The notes under the pieces were generated by a model. That model saw nothing but the letters and a program-made list of their open reading frames with translations, ran no database searches and was not told where the DNA came from. The translations under genes were made by a program, and so were the position numbers. This document shows positions 1 to 10,792 of a stretch of 64,000 nucleotides of DNA, piece by piece. The number at the start of each line of letters is the position of its first letter. The first letter of the stretch is position 1. Source of the stretch: Actinospica robiniae DSM 44927 (GTDB lineage: Bacteria > Actinomycetota > Actinomycetes > Streptomycetales > Catenulisporaceae); contig NZ_KI632511.1 of assembly GCF_000504285.1 (NCBI RefSeq), positions 6,430,154 to 6,494,153 on the forward strand. Reading direction: 5' to 3'.

Positions 1-582
1 CGCGGCCGCGGTCAGCACCCCGGTCAGGTGCTTGCGGTCCGAGTCGATGGTCCGGGCGACGAAGGTGGCCTCCGCGCCGAGCGCCAGCGAGATCGGGTTG
101 AACGGGGCGTCCAGCGAGCCGTACGGAGTCGACTTGGTGACCTTGCCGGGCTCGGAGGTGGGCGAGTACTGGCCCTTGGTCAGCCCGTAGATCCGGTTGT
201 TGAACAGCAGGATCTTCAGGTTCACGTTGCGCCGCAGGGCGTGGATCAGGTGGTTGCCGCCGATGGACAGGGCGTCGCCGTCGCCGGTGACCACCCACAC
301 CGACAGGTCGGTGCGGCTCGCGGCCAGGCCGGTGGCGATCGCCGGGGCGCGGCCGTGGATCGAGTGCATGCCGTAGGTGCTCAGGTAGTACGGGAAGCGC
401 GAGGAGCAGCCGATGCCGGAGACGAACACGATCTTCTCGCGCTCCAGGCCGAGGCTCGGCAGGAAGCTCTGCACCGCCGCCAGCACCGCGTAGTCCCCGC
501 AGCCGGGGCACCAGCGCACCTCCTGGTCGGACTTGAAGTCCCGGGCGACCGGCGCGCCGTTCTTGACGGTCACATCAAGCAT
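1..582 (-). CDS. korB: 2-oxoacid:ferredoxin oxidoreductase beta subunit (partial, 3' end outside window)
   Basis: Thiamine-diphosphate-binding beta subunit of a 2-oxoacid (probably 2-oxoglutarate) ferredoxin oxidoreductase, which oxidatively decarboxylates a 2-oxoacid to acyl-CoA and reduces ferredoxin in the cytoplasm. The translation starts [16 protein letters not shown]. It contains CPGCG at about residues 25-29 (cluster-ligand region) and the TPP/Mg motif [12 protein letters not shown] at about 100-111. About 194 residues are visible; the C-terminus lies beyond position 1. The ATG at 582 overlaps the korA stop by 8 bases, so the two subunits are translationally coupled. Substrate preference cannot be read from the sequence. 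Confidence 0.93.
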   Translation of the reverse strand, partial: MLDVTVKNGAPVARDFKSDQEVRWCPGCGDYAVLAAVQSFLPSLGLEREKIVFVSGIGCSSRFPYYLSTYGMHSIHGRAPAIATGLAASRTDLSVWVVTGDGDALSIGGNHLIHALRRNVNLKILLFNNRIYGLTKGQYSPTSEPGKVTKSTPYGSLDAPFNPISLALGAEATFVARTIDSDRKHLTGVLTAAA

Positions 583-2524
583 GGAAGTTCTTCGCCCCTT
601 CGACGGAACGGCTCGCGACCTCGAGCAGGATCCGCCCGATCTCCTCGGCCAGCTCGGTGGAGGTGAACGGAAGCCCGCGCACCTTGTTGTAGCCGGTCGC
701 GTCCACCAGGAACTGCGCCCGCACCAGCAGTGCGAGCTGACCCAGGTTCATCTCCGGGATCAGCACCCGGTCGTACCGGGCGAGCAGCTCGCCCAGGTTC
801 GGCGGGAACGGGTTGAGGTGGCGCAGGTGCGCGTGCGCGACCTGGCCGCCCTGCTCGCGCACCAGCCGGCAGGCGGCCTGGGCCGGGCCATAGGTCGAGC
901 CCCAGCCGAGCACCAGCAGCCGTGCCTCGCCGGAGGGGTCGTCCGCCTCCAGCGGCGCGATGGTCTTGGCGATCCCGGCCACCTTGGCCGCGCGGGTGCG
1001 CACCATGTGGTCGTGGTTGGCCGGGTCGTAGGAGATCTCGCCGGTGACGTCCGCCTTCTCCAGGCCGCCGATCCGGTGCTCGAGCCCCGCGGTGCCGGGC
1101 AGCGCCCAGGCCCGGGCGAGCGTCTCCGGGTCGCGCTGGTAGGGCATGAACGGCGCGCCCTGGTACTCCTCCGGCCGGGCGAAGCGCACGGTCAGGTCGG
1201 GCAGGTCCTCGACCCGCGGGATGCGCCAGGGCTCGGAGCCGTTGGCCAGGTAGCCGTCGGAGAGCAGGAACACCGGGGTGCGGTAGGTCAGCGCGATCCG
1301 GGCGGCCTCGAGCGCGGCGTCGAAGCAGTCGGCCGGCGAGCGCGGGGCCACGATCGGGACCGGCGACTCGCCGTTGCGCCCGAACATCGCCTGCAGCAGG
1401 TCGGCCTGCTCGGTCTTGGTGGGCAGGCCGGTGGACGGCCCGCCGCGCTGGATGTCGCAGATGACCAGCGGCAGCTCGAGCGAGACGGCCAGGCCGATCG
1501 CCTCGGACTTCAGCGCCACGCCCGGGCCGGAGGTGGTGGTCACGCCCAGGGCGCCGCCGTACGAGGCGCCGAGCGCCGCGCCGATGGCCGCGATCTCGTC
1601 CTCGGCCTGGAAGGTGCGCACGCCGAAGGCCTTGTGCTTGGCCAGCTCGTGCAGGATGTCCGAGGCCGGGGTGATCGGGTAGGAGCCGAGGAACAGCGTC
1701 AGCCCGCTGCGCTGGGCGGCCGCGACCAGCCCGTAGGCCAGCGCCGGGTTGCCGGAGATGTTGCGGTAGCGCCCGGCCGGGTGCGAGGCCGGGGCCACCT
1801 CGTAGGAGACCTCGAACTCCTCGGTGGTCTCGCCGAAGTTCCAGCCGGCCTGGAAGGCGGCCCGGTTGGCCGCGATGATCTCCGGCCGCTTGGCGAACTT
1901 CTGCTCCAGGAAGCGCAGCGTCTGGTCCACCGGCCGGTGGTAGAGCCAGGAGAGCAGGCCGAGGGCGTACATGTTCTTGGCCCGCTCGGCCTCTTTGCGC
2001 GAGAGCGGGTGCCCGTCCAGCGCCTTGACGGTCTGCGAGGTCAGCGCCACCCGGTGCACCCGGTAGGCATCGAGCGTGCCGTCCTGCAGCGGGTCCTGCT
2101 CGTAGCCGACCTTCTTCAGGGCCCGGGAGGTGAACTCGTCGGTGTTGACGATCACCGTCCCGCCGCGCGGCACGGCCTTGAGGTTGGTCTTGAGCGCCGC
2201 CGGGTTCATCGCCACCAGCACGTCCGGGGCGTCGCCCGGGGTGAGGATGTCGTGGTCGGCGAAGTGCAGCTGGAAGGCGGAGACCCCGGGCAGGGTGCCG
2301 GCGGGGGCGCGGATCTCGGCCGGGAAGTCCGGCAGCGTGGACAGGTCGTTGCCGTAGGCGGCGGTCTCCTGGGTGAAGCGGTCACCGGTCAACTGCATTC
2401 CGTCACCGGAGTCGCCCGCGATCCTGATCACCACCCGGTGGAGGGACTCGACCGGCTTGTCGCCGGGAGAGCCCCGCTCCGCGTCAGCCGGGCCCGTGCC
2501 CGCCTCAGCCGTCTGCAACGCCAT
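575..2524 (-). CDS. korA: 2-oxoacid:ferredoxin oxidoreductase alpha subunit with fused gamma domain
   Basis: Alpha subunit partner of the beta subunit just downstream. The 649-residue protein has an N-terminal gamma-type domain with [11 protein letters not shown] near residues 38-48, followed by the pyrimidine-binding alpha domain ([16 protein letters not shown] about 280-296) and a C-terminal domain. This gamma-alpha fusion is the usual layout of actinobacterial KorA. The enzyme feeds electrons from 2-oxoglutarate (inferred) to ferredoxin. It is transcribed divergently from the partial nuo operon across a 233 bp gap. This suggests, without proving, that reduced ferredoxin is an electron source for the neighbouring complex I-like enzyme. 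Confidence 0.95.
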   Translation of the reverse strand: MALQTAEAGTGPADAERGSPGDKPVESLHRVVIRIAGDSGDGMQLTGDRFTQETAAYGNDLSTLPDFPAEIRAPAGTLPGVSAFQLHFADHDILTPGDAPDVLVAMNPAALKTNLKAVPRGGTVIVNTDEFTSRALKKVGYEQDPLQDGTLDAYRVHRVALTSQTVKALDGHPLSRKEAERAKNMYALGLLSWLYHRPVDQTLRFLEQKFAKRPEIIAANRAAFQAGWNFGETTEEFEVSYEVAPASHPAGRYRNISGNPALAYGLVAAAQRSGLTLFLGSYPITPASDILHELAKHKAFGVRTFQAEDEIAAIGAALGASYGGALGVTTTSGPGVALKSEAIGLAVSLELPLVICDIQRGGPSTGLPTKTEQADLLQAMFGRNGESPVPIVAPRSPADCFDAALEAARIALTYRTPVFLLSDGYLANGSEPWRIPRVEDLPDLTVRFARPEEYQGAPFMPYQRDPETLARAWALPGTAGLEHRIGGLEKADVTGEISYDPANHDHMVRTRAAKVAGIAKTIAPLEADDPSGEARLLVLGWGSTYGPAQAACRLVREQGGQVAHAHLRHLNPFPPNLGELLARYDRVLIPEMNLGQLALLVRAQFLVDATGYNKVRGLPFTSTELAEEIGRILLEVASRSVEGAKNFHA

Positions 2525-2757
2525 CGCCCATCACCGTCTTCCGTCCTGCGGATTTGTGAAGCCACGTACACATCGCGTGAAAGTCATCGTACGCCTGAGC
2601 GCCCTTCAGATCACAGATCATCCCGTCCGCCGACGGGGTGGAGGGGACCGGAAGGGGGCGGCGGCCGTGCGGCTCCGCACGCTTGCGTAGGCTGCCCGCG
2701 GACGGCCGGTACGCTTGTGCGACGAGGTCGGCCGGTCGGAGTGGTGGGAGTCGCGAG
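2525..2757. promoter_or_regulatory. Divergent promoter region korAB / nuoABC-HIJKLMN
   Basis: This 233 bp gap between divergently transcribed korA and nuoA must hold promoters for both operons. It is less GC-rich in its korA-proximal half (about 2555-2620). A GGGAG at 2746-2750 is the likely ribosome-binding site for nuoA, seven bases before the ATG. No operator palindrome was recognised. Confidence 0.5.
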
Positions 2758-3141
2758 ATGAAAGACACGACGTACTACTCCGCGTACTCGATCATCGGTA
2801 TCCTGCTGTTGCTCGGGGTGTTCTTCGTGGCGGCCGCGTTCCTGGCGAACCGGCTGCTCGCGCCGCTGCGGCCGACCCCGGAGAAACAGCTGAGCTATGA
2901 ATGCGGGGTGGATCCGGTCGGTTCCGGCTGGGCGCACACCCATGTGCGTTATTACGTCTATGGCTACCTCTACGTCATCTTCGCGGTCGACTCGGTGTAT
3001 CTGTTCCCGTGGGCGACGGTGTTCGCCGCGCCCGGATTCCGCGGCACCACGCTGGTGGAGATGTTCGTATTCCTCGGATTCCTCGCGGTGGGAATCCTCT
3101 ACGCCTATAAGAAGGGCGTGCTGACGTGGCTGCAGCAGTGA
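2758..3141 (+). CDS. nuoA: NADH-quinone oxidoreductase subunit A-like protein
   Basis: Small membrane-arm subunit of complex I, 127 residues, with three predicted transmembrane helices. The family signature [10 protein letters not shown] lies around residues 42-51 in the cytoplasmic loop. The ATG at 2758 is preceded by GGGAG at a good distance, which excludes an in-frame upstream extension. It is the first gene of a ten-gene operon whose members overlap by 1 to about 17 bases. It binds no cofactor and helps build the quinone channel at the membrane-peripheral arm junction. Confidence 0.95.
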   Translation: MKDTTYYSAYSIIGILLLLGVFFVAAAFLANRLLAPLRPTPEKQLSYECGVDPVGSGWAHTHVRYYVYGYLYVIFAVDSVYLFPWATVFAAPGFRGTTLVEMFVFLGFLAVGILYAYKKGVLTWLQQ

Positions 3142-4085
3142 CCGGGACCGGCTCGCCGGTGCCGCTCGGGATGCCGGGGACGGTTCCCGCCGACGAGGGG
3201 GCCGACCGGCGCTTCGGCTCGGCCTTCGAGCTCGCGCCCAAGCCGATCAAGCTGGTGCTCAACTGGGGCCGGCGCTACTCGCTGTGGGTGTTCAACTTCG
3301 GCCTGGCGTGTTGCGCGATCGAGTTCATCGCGGCCTCGATGGCCCGGCACGACTTCATCCGGCTCGGCGTGATCCCGCTCGCTCCGGGTCCGCGCCAGGC
3401 CGACCTGATGGTGGTCTCCGGCACGGTCAGCGACAAGATGGCGCCGGCGGTCAAGCGGCTCTACGAGCAGATGCCCGAGCCCAAGTACGTCATCTCGTTC
3501 GGCTCCTGCGCCAACTGCGGCGGCCCGTACTGGGACTCGTACTGCGTGACCAAGGGCGTGGACCAGATCATCCCGGTGGACGTGTACGTGCCCGGCTGCC
3601 CGCCGCGGCCGGAGGCGCTGCTGCAGGGGATCGTGAAGCTGCAGGAGCGGATCGCCCGGGAGCAGATCGGGCCGGGACGGGCCAAGCCGGCGACGCCGGC
3701 CGTGCCGGCGGGGGAGGGGCCGAAGCCGGTCCCCGCGCCGTCGGTCGCCGCCGCGCCCGCGCCGACGGCCGAGCCCGCGCCCGCGGCCGCGCCCGAACCG
3801 CCGACGGAGGCGACGGCCGAGCCGACGGAGCCGACGGAGCTGACCGCGTCGCCTGAGCCGCCCGCGTCGCCCGAGCCCGCGCCGCTGCGGCCGGCCACCG
3901 ACCAGCCGACCGAGCAGCTGCCGATCATCACCGAGACCACCGCCGAACTGCCCGCCGTGCGCAAGCGGCCGCCGCGCCGCCGCTACTTCCGCGAGCTGCG
4001 CAAGGCCCGGGACCACGGGATGGAACTGTTCGACCGGGCGGTCGAGGACCAGGCCTGGGAGCAGGACCGTGACCGTGAGCGCTGA
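3138..4085 (+). CDS. nuoB: NADH-quinone oxidoreductase subunit B-like protein with long acidic/proline C-terminal tail
   Basis: Carries the N2 [4Fe-4S] cluster that passes electrons to quinone. Ligand cysteines are visible in GLACCAIEF (C58, C59), GSCANCGG (C124) and PGCPPRPE (C154), numbering from the GTG at 3138. That start gives the four-base GTGA overlap seen at other junctions here; a GTG at 3126 is an alternative. The NuoB fold ends near residue 180. The remaining ~130 residues form an Ala/Pro/Glu/Thr-rich low-complexity tail ending in a basic segment. Typical NuoB proteins are about 160-220 residues, so the tail is unusual. An extra cysteine follows N2 ligand C124 (SCANC). Confidence 0.93.
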   Translation: MTGTGSPVPLGMPGTVPADEGADRRFGSAFELAPKPIKLVLNWGRRYSLWVFNFGLACCAIEFIAASMARHDFIRLGVIPLAPGPRQADLMVVSGTVSDKMAPAVKRLYEQMPEPKYVISFGSCANCGGPYWDSYCVTKGVDQIIPVDVYVPGCPPRPEALLQGIVKLQERIAREQIGPGRAKPATPAVPAGEGPKPVPAPSVAAAPAPTAEPAPAAAPEPPTEATAEPTEPTELTASPEPPASPEPAPLRPATDQPTEQLPIITETTAELPAVRKRPPRRRYFRELRKARDHGMELFDRAVEDQAWEQDRDRER

Positions 4086-4743
4086 GAATCCCGAGCTGCC
4101 GGCGCGGATCAGCCAGGTGCTGGGCGAGAGCGCCGAGGTGGCCGAGCAGTACGGCCGAGTGCTGGCCACCGTCCCGGCCGAGGGCTGGGTCGCGGCGCTC
4201 ACGGCCGCGCGCGACGGGCTCGGCGCCGACTTCCTGGACTGGCTCACCGCCGTCGACGAGCTCGACGTCGGCTACCTGGTCGCCGCGTTCGTCTGCGCGA
4301 CCGAGGACCGCGCGGCCGGGTTGGGCCGAGCCCGCGGTCTGATCCTGCGTACCCGCGTGCCCAAGAGTGCCGACGGCCGGGCCCGGCTGGCCACGGCCAC
4401 GGGCGTCTACCGCGGCGCCGCGTGGCACGAGCGGGAGACCTTCGAGATGTTCGGGATCGACTTCGAGGGCCACCCGGACCTCAAGCCGCTGCTGCTGCCG
4501 GACGGTTTCGAGGGCCACCCGCTGCGCAAGGACTTCGTGCTCGCCTCCCGGGTGGCCAAGGCCTGGCCCGGGGCCAAGGAGCCGGGAGAGTCGGAGCACC
4601 ACGCCGCCTCGCCCGGACGTCGCCGTATGCTGCCGCCCGGCGTGCCCGGCGAGGAATGGCTCAAGCCGTACCGGCCGGACGCCCCCGCGCCCGCCGAGCA
4701 CGCCTCCCCGGCCGGGGATCCGGAAGCCGAGGCCGGCGCATGA
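4069..4743 (+). CDS. nuoC: NADH-quinone oxidoreductase subunit C-like protein
   Basis: Peripheral-arm subunit of 224 residues. The family signature [18 protein letters not shown] (about 122-139) followed by EGHPLRKDF identifies it as the 30 kDa subunit. It ends after the NuoC domain and carries no NuoD fusion. The next gene is nuoH, so nuoD is missing from the operon. The GTG at 4069 overlaps the end of nuoB; a second GTG two codons later is also possible. Confidence 0.92.
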   Translation: MTVSAENPELPARISQVLGESAEVAEQYGRVLATVPAEGWVAALTAARDGLGADFLDWLTAVDELDVGYLVAAFVCATEDRAAGLGRARGLILRTRVPKSADGRARLATATGVYRGAAWHERETFEMFGIDFEGHPDLKPLLLPDGFEGHPLRKDFVLASRVAKAWPGAKEPGESEHHAASPGRRRMLPPGVPGEEWLKPYRPDAPAPAEHASPAGDPEAEAGA

Positions 4744-4816
4744 GCGAGCTTGCGAGCGATTCAAAGGGCACAGTGCGTCCGCGAATGCGCCTACCGAGCG
4801 CTAGCGAGGTGGTGTC

Positions 4817-5785
4817 ATGAGTTCTCTGACCTGGTGGCTCGAGGTCGTACTGCGCATCGTCGTGGTCTTCGCCGCCTTCCTGGTCGTGCCGCTGGTGATC
4901 GGGCAGACCGAGCACAAGGCCATGGCCCACATGCAGGGCCGGCTCGGGCCGATGGAGGCCGGCGGCTTCCACGGCTGGGCGCAGCTGATCGCCGACGGCG
5001 TGAAGTTCGCCCAGAAGGAGGCGGTGGTCCCGGACGCGGCCGACCGCACCGTCTTCCAGCTTGCCCCGGCCGTCGCGCTGATCCCTTATCTGCTGGCGCT
5101 GATAGTCATCCCGATCGGTCCCGGCACCCAGGTGGGCGTCGCACTCGACCTCGGGCTCTTCTTCGCGCTCGCCGTGATGGGGCTCTCGGTGATCGGCCCG
5201 CTGATGGCCGGCTGGTCCAGCGGCAACAAGTACTCGCTGCTCGGCGGCCTGCGCTCGGCCGCGCAGCTGCTGGCCTACGAGCTGCCGATGCTGCTCGCGG
5301 CCGCGTCGGTGGCCATGGCGGCCGGCACGCTCTCGCTCCCGGGCATCCTCGGTGCCTGGCACTGGTACTGGCTGCCCTGGCAGCTGATCGGCGGCTTCGT
5401 CTTCTTCACCGCGGGGCTCGCCGAGCTCCAGCGTCCGCCGTTCGACATGCCGGTGGCCGACTCCGAGCTCATCTTCGGCGCCCTCACCGAGTACACCGGC
5501 CTGCGCTTCGCGCTGTTCCTGCTGGCCGAGTACGCCGGGATCGTGGTGCTGTGCCTGCTGACCGCGGTGCTCTTCCTCGGCGGCTGGCACGGTCCGTTCG
5601 CCGACCAGCAGCTGGGCTGGCTCTGGACCCTGATCAAGACCTTCCTGCTGGCGTTCGTGGTGATCTGGCTGCGGGTCAGCTATCCCCGGCTGCGCGCGGA
5701 CCAGCTGCAGAAACTCGCCTGGACGGTGCTGATCCCGCTGTCCCTGGCCCAGCTTGCGATCACCGGGGTGGTGAGGGTGCTGTGA
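4817..5785 (+). CDS. nuoH: NADH-quinone oxidoreductase subunit H-like protein
   Basis: Membrane subunit that forms most of the quinone-binding channel, 322 residues with about eight transmembrane helices. Conserved signatures include [11 protein letters not shown] near residue 40, [20 protein letters not shown] around 202-221, and [18 protein letters not shown]. The ATG at 4817 follows a GAGGTGG ribosome-binding site at 4806-4812. The 73 bp gap after nuoC is the only real gap in the operon and sits where nuoDEFG would be in a full operon. NuoH normally contacts NuoD, which is not encoded here. Confidence 0.95.
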   Translation: MSSLTWWLEVVLRIVVVFAAFLVVPLVIGQTEHKAMAHMQGRLGPMEAGGFHGWAQLIADGVKFAQKEAVVPDAADRTVFQLAPAVALIPYLLALIVIPIGPGTQVGVALDLGLFFALAVMGLSVIGPLMAGWSSGNKYSLLGGLRSAAQLLAYELPMLLAAASVAMAAGTLSLPGILGAWHWYWLPWQLIGGFVFFTAGLAELQRPPFDMPVADSELIFGALTEYTGLRFALFLLAEYAGIVVLCLLTAVLFLGGWHGPFADQQLGWLWTLIKTFLLAFVVIWLRVSYPRLRADQLQKLAWTVLIPLSLAQLAITGVVRVL

Positions 5786-6444
5786 CCGAGATTCCCGAGG
5801 GCGCCGGACGCCGGAAGCTGCCGGGCATCGGCCTGGCCCAGGGCCTGGCGACCACGTTCAAGACGATGGTCGGCAAGTCGCACACGCGGCAGTACCCGGA
5901 CGTCGCGCCGGAGCTGCCGCCGCGCACCCGCGGCGTGATCGCGCTGATCGAGGAGAACTGCACCTCCTGCATGCTCTGCGCGCGCGAGTGCCCGGACTGG
6001 TGCATCTACATCGACTCGCACAAGGAGACGATCCCGGCCCCGACGCCGGGCGGGCGCGAGCGCAGCCGCAACGTGCTCGACCGCTTCGCCATCGACTTCT
6101 CGCTGTGCATGTACTGCGGCATCTGCATCGAGGTGTGCCCGTTCGACGCGCTCGAGTGGTCGCCGGAGTTCGAGTACGCCGAGTACGACATCAGGGAGAT
6201 GCTGCACGAGAAGCCGCGGCTGGGCCAGTGGGTGGAGTCCGTCCCGCCGCCGGTCGCTCTCGACGACGCGGCCGAGGAGCCGAAGGAGATCGCGCTGGCG
6301 CAGAAGGCCGCGGCCAAGAAGCAGGCGGTCATCCAGGCGGAGCTCGACGCGGTGCGCCAGGCCGAGCAGGAGGCCCGGGATCAGGCCGAGCAGGAGACCG
6401 GGCCTGACGCCGAGCAGCAGGAGGGGCCTGCGGATGACGCATAG
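5782..6444 (+). CDS. nuoI: NADH-quinone oxidoreductase subunit I-like protein, two [4Fe-4S] clusters
   Basis: Ferredoxin-like subunit with two CxxCxxCxxxCP motifs, [12 protein letters not shown] and [12 protein letters not shown], which bind clusters N6a and N6b. The GTG at 5782 overlaps the nuoH stop by four bases (GTGA) and starts the homologous region [12 protein letters not shown]. The 220-residue product ends with a ~60-residue tail rich in Glu, Ala, Gln and Lys that the iron-sulfur fold does not need. In this operon, without E, F and G, it is the most likely docking point for an external electron donor such as ferredoxin (inference). Confidence 0.93.
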   Translation: MTEIPEGAGRRKLPGIGLAQGLATTFKTMVGKSHTRQYPDVAPELPPRTRGVIALIEENCTSCMLCARECPDWCIYIDSHKETIPAPTPGGRERSRNVLDRFAIDFSLCMYCGICIEVCPFDALEWSPEFEYAEYDIREMLHEKPRLGQWVESVPPPVALDDAAEEPKEIALAQKAAAKKQAVIQAELDAVRQAEQEARDQAEQETGPDAEQQEGPADDA

Positions 6445-7003
6445 CTACCTCTCGCCCACCGGCGTCGAGATCGTCTTCGTGCTGGTCGGCCTGGTCGTCC
6501 TCGGCTCGGGGCTGCTCGTGGTCACGATCAAGAACCTGGTGCACGCGGCGCTCTGGCTGATCGTCTGCATGGGCGCGATCGGCATCGAGTACCTGCTGCT
6601 CGGCGCGGAGATGGTGGCCTGGATCCAGGTGCTGATCTACGGCGGCGCGGTGATCGTGCTGTTCCTGTTCGGCCTGATGCTGACGAAGGCGCCGATCGGC
6701 CCGACCGAGGAGCTCGACGTGGCCCACCGCTGGCCGGCCGTGCTGGTCGGCCTGGCCGCCGCCGGCACGCTGGTCACGGTGATCATCCAGGCCTATCGGC
6801 ACACGTGGTTCGAGCCGCGCGACTCGATCGCGCTGGGCTCCAGCGCCGGGCTGGGCACGCAGCTGTTCCGCTACTGGGTGCTGCCGTTCGAGGCGCTGTC
6901 CGTGCTGCTGCTCGCGGCCCTGGTGGGCGCGATCGCGTTGTCCCGGCGGCACGACGACGCCGACGACGACGCGAGCGAGCCGGTCGAAGGGGTCCAAGCC
7001 TGA
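6434..7003 (+). CDS. nuoJ: NADH-quinone oxidoreductase subunit J-like protein
   Basis: Membrane subunit of 189 residues with five predicted helices. The conserved segment [20 protein letters not shown] (about 56-75) carries the pi-bulge helix typical of NuoJ. The ATG at 6434 overlaps the nuoI end by 11 bases, and its stop shares one base with the nuoK ATG. The C-terminus is an acidic Asp-rich tail. Confidence 0.94.
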   Translation: MTHSYLSPTGVEIVFVLVGLVVLGSGLLVVTIKNLVHAALWLIVCMGAIGIEYLLLGAEMVAWIQVLIYGGAVIVLFLFGLMLTKAPIGPTEELDVAHRWPAVLVGLAAAGTLVTVIIQAYRHTWFEPRDSIALGSSAGLGTQLFRYWVLPFEALSVLLLAALVGAIALSRRHDDADDDASEPVEGVQA

Positions 7004-7368
7004 TGCACGCCGTCTACCCGCTCGTCCTCGGCGCGCTGCTCTTCAGCCTCGGGCTCTACGGGGTGCTGGCCCGGCGCAACGCGATCGCCGTGCTGATGGC
7101 CCTCGAGCTGCTGCTCAACGCCGTGACGCTGAACCTGGTCGCCTTCAGCGCGATCCTGCGCGACCGCTACGGCATGGGCCAGGTCTTCACCCTGTTCATC
7201 ATCACCATCGCGGCCGCCGAGACGGGCCTCGGCCTCGCGATCGTGCTCCTGCTCTACCGGCAGCGCGCCACCGCCGACCTCGGCGAGCAGCGCGTGCTGG
7301 CCGAGCCGGTGGAGAGTTTCGGCGCCGACGAACTGGCCGCCACCGACGAGCCCGGGGTGCTGCGGTGA
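7003..7368 (+). CDS. nuoK: NADH-quinone oxidoreductase subunit K-like protein
   Basis: MrpC-like membrane subunit with three helices and two conserved membrane glutamates, in [13 protein letters not shown] and [13 protein letters not shown], which are part of the proton path. It has 121 residues against about 100 for most NuoK proteins; the excess is a hydrophilic C-terminal tail. The start ATG at 7003 shares a base with the nuoJ TGA. Confidence 0.94.
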   Translation: MHAVYPLVLGALLFSLGLYGVLARRNAIAVLMALELLLNAVTLNLVAFSAILRDRYGMGQVFTLFIITIAAAETGLGLAIVLLLYRQRATADLGEQRVLAEPVESFGADELAATDEPGVLR

Positions 7369-9254
7369 ACACGCTCGCTTTCCTGATGTTGCTGCTGCCT
7401 GCCTTCGGCTCGGCCGTCACCTTCGCCGGCGGCCGCGACCTGCGGCACGTGAAGTTCTGGTCCACCGCGCCGATCGCCGTCTCGCTGGTGCTCAGCATCA
7501 TCGTGGCGCTGGACCAGGGCACCGGCGGCACGTCCACGCGGACTTACGACATCGGCACCGCCGGGGCGTTCCAGATCGAGATCGGCACCCGGGTGAGCGG
7601 CCTGGCCGCGCTCACCGCGGTGCTCGTGACCGCGGTCGCCCTGTGCGTGCAGGTCTTCTCGACCACCTACCTCGGCGGGGAGCCGCGCTACGCCTCGTAC
7701 GCCGCGCTGATCTCCTTGTTCACGGCCGCGATGCTCACGGTCGTGTTCGCGGCGAACCTGATCGTGCTGCTCGTCGGCTGGGAGGTCATGGGCGCCTGCT
7801 CGTACTTCCTGATCGGCCACTACTGGGAGCGGCAGGTCGGCCGGGCGGCCTCGATCAAGGCGTTCCTGATGACGGTCGCCGGCGACGTGCCGTTCCTGTT
7901 CGGCCTGATCGCGCTGGGCGTGCAGGCCGGGTCCTTCCAGATCCACGACGTGCTCGCCTACGTCGACGGCGGCGCGCTGCGCCAGCCGGGCTGGATCGCC
8001 GCGCTGCTGCTGTGCGGCGTGCTCGGCAAGAGCGCCCAGTTCCCGCTGCACTCCTGGCTGCCGGACGCGATGGCCGGCCCGACCCCGATCAGTGCCCTGA
8101 TCCACGCGGCGACCATGGTCGCGGCCGGCATCTACCTGATCGCGCTGCTCTACCCGGTGTTCGCGCTCGCGCCCGACGTGCTGATCGCGATGGCCGTGAT
8201 CGCCGCGATCACCATGTTCGGCTCGGCGCTGTGCGCGCTGGCGCAGACCGACGTGAAGAAGATCCTGGCCTATTCGACCGTCAGCCAGCTCGCCTACATG
8301 CTCGGCGGCCTCGCGGTGGGCGGACGCACCCAGGCGATCTACCTGCTGCTGGTGCACGGTGCGTTCAAGGCGCTGCTCTTCCTCGCGGCCGGCGTGGTCA
8401 TCCACCGGGTCGGTTCGAACGAGCTGAGCCGGATGGGCGGGCTGCGTTACCGGATGCCGGTGGCCTACACCTCGATGACCGTCGGCCTGCTCGCGCTGGC
8501 CGGGATCCCGCCGCTGTCCGGCTTCTTCGGCAAGGAGGGCGTGCTCGGCGCGGCCTACAACGCGCCCGGCGAGTTCGCCGCCCCCGGCCGGATCGTGCTG
8601 GTGGCGGGACTGATCACGGCCGGGCTGACCGCGGCGTACGCGGTGCGGCTGTGGCTCGGGATGTTCCACGGACCCTTCCCGGAGGCCCCGCACGAGCACG
8701 ACGAGCGGATCGAGGCGCCGCAGACCGAGCTGATCCCGTTGATCCTGCTGGCGATCCCGTCCGCGTGCCTGGGCCTGGTGGTTTTGGCCGGGACGGGGTT
8801 CTCCCGGGTGATCGGCGGCTGGTCCGGCGAGGCCGGCTCGCTGCTCGGCTCCCCGTCGGATCTGTGGCCCGGCGGTCTGACCACGCTGCTGTCGCTGCTG
8901 ATCGTGGTGGTGTTCGGCGGCCTGGTCTACCTCGTCTGGCGGCGGGATCCGAAGACGGACCCGGCGGTGGTGCTGCTCGGTCCGGCCCGCGGCCTGCTGC
9001 TCGACGGCTTCCGCTTCGACGCGCTGATCGCCATGGCCGTGGTCCGCCCGGTGCGCGCGGCCGCGAAGCTCATCGCGTTCCTGGACGAGAACGTCGTCGA
9101 CGCGTACGTGCGCGGCTCCGGTGTGGGCGCGCGCGGCCTCGGCACGCTGCTGCGCCGGCTGCAGACCGGCAGCGTCCAGCTCTATCTCACCTGTCTGTTC
9201 CTCGGAGTCCTGATCATGGCCGCCGTGTACGCGTACGTCGGGACGGTGAGCTGA
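7365..9254 (+). CDS. nuoL: NADH-quinone oxidoreductase subunit L-like protein, antiporter-like
   Basis: Largest antiporter-like proton-pumping subunit, 629 residues with many transmembrane helices. Key features are the glutamate in [18 protein letters not shown] (about 138-155), the [20 protein letters not shown] segment (about 227-246) and [15 protein letters not shown]. The C-terminal part includes the region expected to form the lateral helix. It starts with GTG at 7365 in a four-base overlap with nuoK. Confidence 0.95.
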   Translation: MNTLAFLMLLLPAFGSAVTFAGGRDLRHVKFWSTAPIAVSLVLSIIVALDQGTGGTSTRTYDIGTAGAFQIEIGTRVSGLAALTAVLVTAVALCVQVFSTTYLGGEPRYASYAALISLFTAAMLTVVFAANLIVLLVGWEVMGACSYFLIGHYWERQVGRAASIKAFLMTVAGDVPFLFGLIALGVQAGSFQIHDVLAYVDGGALRQPGWIAALLLCGVLGKSAQFPLHSWLPDAMAGPTPISALIHAATMVAAGIYLIALLYPVFALAPDVLIAMAVIAAITMFGSALCALAQTDVKKILAYSTVSQLAYMLGGLAVGGRTQAIYLLLVHGAFKALLFLAAGVVIHRVGSNELSRMGGLRYRMPVAYTSMTVGLLALAGIPPLSGFFGKEGVLGAAYNAPGEFAAPGRIVLVAGLITAGLTAAYAVRLWLGMFHGPFPEAPHEHDERIEAPQTELIPLILLAIPSACLGLVVLAGTGFSRVIGGWSGEAGSLLGSPSDLWPGGLTTLLSLLIVVVFGGLVYLVWRRDPKTDPAVVLLGPARGLLLDGFRFDALIAMAVVRPVRAAAKLIAFLDENVVDAYVRGSGVGARGLGTLLRRLQTGSVQLYLTCLFLGVLIMAAVYAYVGTVS

Positions 9255-10792
9255 TGTCCGCGATCCTGTTGCTGCTTCTGCTGATCCCGGCCGCCGGACT
9301 GCTCGCGCTCTACGCCGCCCCGGCCGGGCTCGCGGCGCGCATCGGCACCCTCACCGGCGCCGTCACCTTCGTGCTGTCGCTGATCCTGTTGCCGCTGTTC
9401 GACTACGCGCGCGGCGCCGGCTTCCAGGGCCAGATCGACGTCAGCTGGATCTCCGCGCTGGACCTGCACTTCCACCTCGGCATCGACGGCGTCTCGCTGC
9501 CGCTGCTGCTGCTGACCACGCTGCTCTCCGCGCTGTGCCTGTTCTACGCGCAGCGCACCTCGGCCGGCGCGGACCGGGCCCGGTCGTTCACCGCGCTGCT
9601 GCTGGCCCTCGAGATCGGCATGATCGGCACCTTCGAGGCGCTGGACCTGCTGCTGTTCTTCGTCTTCTTCGAAGTCGTGCTGATCCCGATGTACGGCCTG
9701 ATCTCGCACTGGGGCAGCGACGCGCCGAACGGCGGCGCGACCAAGCAGCAGTCGGCGACGAAGTTCATCCTCTACACGCTGCTCGGCTCGGCCCTGATGC
9801 TGCTCGGCTTCCTGGTGATCCACGCCAAGACCGGCACCTTCGACATGGTCGTGCTGCAGGCCGCGCACGGTTCCGGCATGACGCGCGCGGCCCAGGGGCT
9901 GGCGTTCGTCCTGGTCGGCATCGGCTTCGGCATCAAGACGCCGATGTGGCCGCTGCACACCTGGCTCCCGGACGCGCACACCTCGGCGCCCACGGTCGGT
10001 TCGGTGCTGCTGGCCGGCGTGCTGCTGAAGATGGGCACGTACGGCTTCATCCGGGTCGGCGCCGGCATGCTGCCGCAGGGTCTGGCGCAGTACGCCGTCG
10101 CCCTCGGCGCGCTCGGCGTGGTCGGCATCGTGTACGGCTCGCTCGCCTGTATCGCGCAGATCCGCGAAGGCGGGGACCTCAAACGGCTGATCGCCTACTC
10201 CTCGGTCGGCCACATGGGCTTCACCCTGCTCGGCATCGCCACCATGACCCAGGTGGGCCTGGACGGCGCGCTGTTCGCCTCGATCGCGCACGGCCTGATC
10301 ACCGGCCTGCTCTTCTTCCAGGTCGGCGGGCTGAAGCTGCGCTACGGCACGACCGACCTGTACGCGCTCGGCCGCGGCCTCTACGGCCGGGCCCGCCGCT
10401 TCGGCGCGCTGCTGGTCTTCGCCGCGATCGCCTCGCTGGGCCTGCCCGGCCTGGCCGGGTTCTGGGGCGAGCTGTTCGCCCTGATCGGCGCGGCGCGGCC
10501 GGGCGCGGGGCTGAGCGAGACCGCGTTCCACATCTACATGGGCATCGCCGGCGTCGGTATGGTGCTGACCGCCGCGTACCTGCTGATGGTGGTGCGCCGG
10601 GTCTGCATGGGCGAACTGTCCGAGCCGCGCGTCGGCGACTACGACCTGAAGCCCTACGAGTTCGTCTCCTGGCTGCCGCTGGCCGGCCTGACCCTGCTCA
10701 CCGGACTGTGGCCGGCCGTGGTGCTCGCGGCCGCCGATCCGGCCGTCAACCACGTGATCGGTGCCGCCACCGCGATCGGAGCCCGGCGTTGA
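9254..10792 (+). CDS. nuoM: NADH-quinone oxidoreductase subunit M-like protein
   Basis: Antiporter-like proton-pumping subunit of 512 residues. It shows FEVVLIPMYGLISHWG with the conserved glutamate, LHTWLPDAHTSAPTVGSVLL and LLKMGTYGF around the central lysine, and DLKRLIAYSSVGHMGF. The ATG at 9254 shares one base with the nuoL stop. Length and motif order are normal for NuoM. Confidence 0.95.
   Translation: MSAILLLLLLIPAAGLLALYAAPAGLAARIGTLTGAVTFVLSLILLPLFDYARGAGFQGQIDVSWISALDLHFHLGIDGVSLPLLLLTTLLSALCLFYAQRTSAGADRARSFTALLLALEIGMIGTFEALDLLLFFVFFEVVLIPMYGLISHWGSDAPNGGATKQQSATKFILYTLLGSALMLLGFLVIHAKTGTFDMVVLQAAHGSGMTRAAQGLAFVLVGIGFGIKTPMWPLHTWLPDAHTSAPTVGSVLLAGVLLKMGTYGFIRVGAGMLPQGLAQYAVALGALGVVGIVYGSLACIAQIREGGDLKRLIAYSSVGHMGFTLLGIATMTQVGLDGALFASIAHGLITGLLFFQVGGLKLRYGTTDLYALGRGLYGRARRFGALLVFAAIASLGLPGLAGFWGELFALIGAARPGAGLSETAFHIYMGIAGVGMVLTAAYLLMVVRRVCMGELSEPRVGDYDLKPYEFVSWLPLAGLTLLTGLWPAVVLAAADPAVNHVIGAATAIGARR

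Noticed and set aside
533-2761. A 742-residue plus-strand open frame opposite korA
   Set aside because: It is the antisense of a well-supported gene, Gly/Arg-rich, with no domain and no ribosome-binding site; a GC-rich codon shadow.
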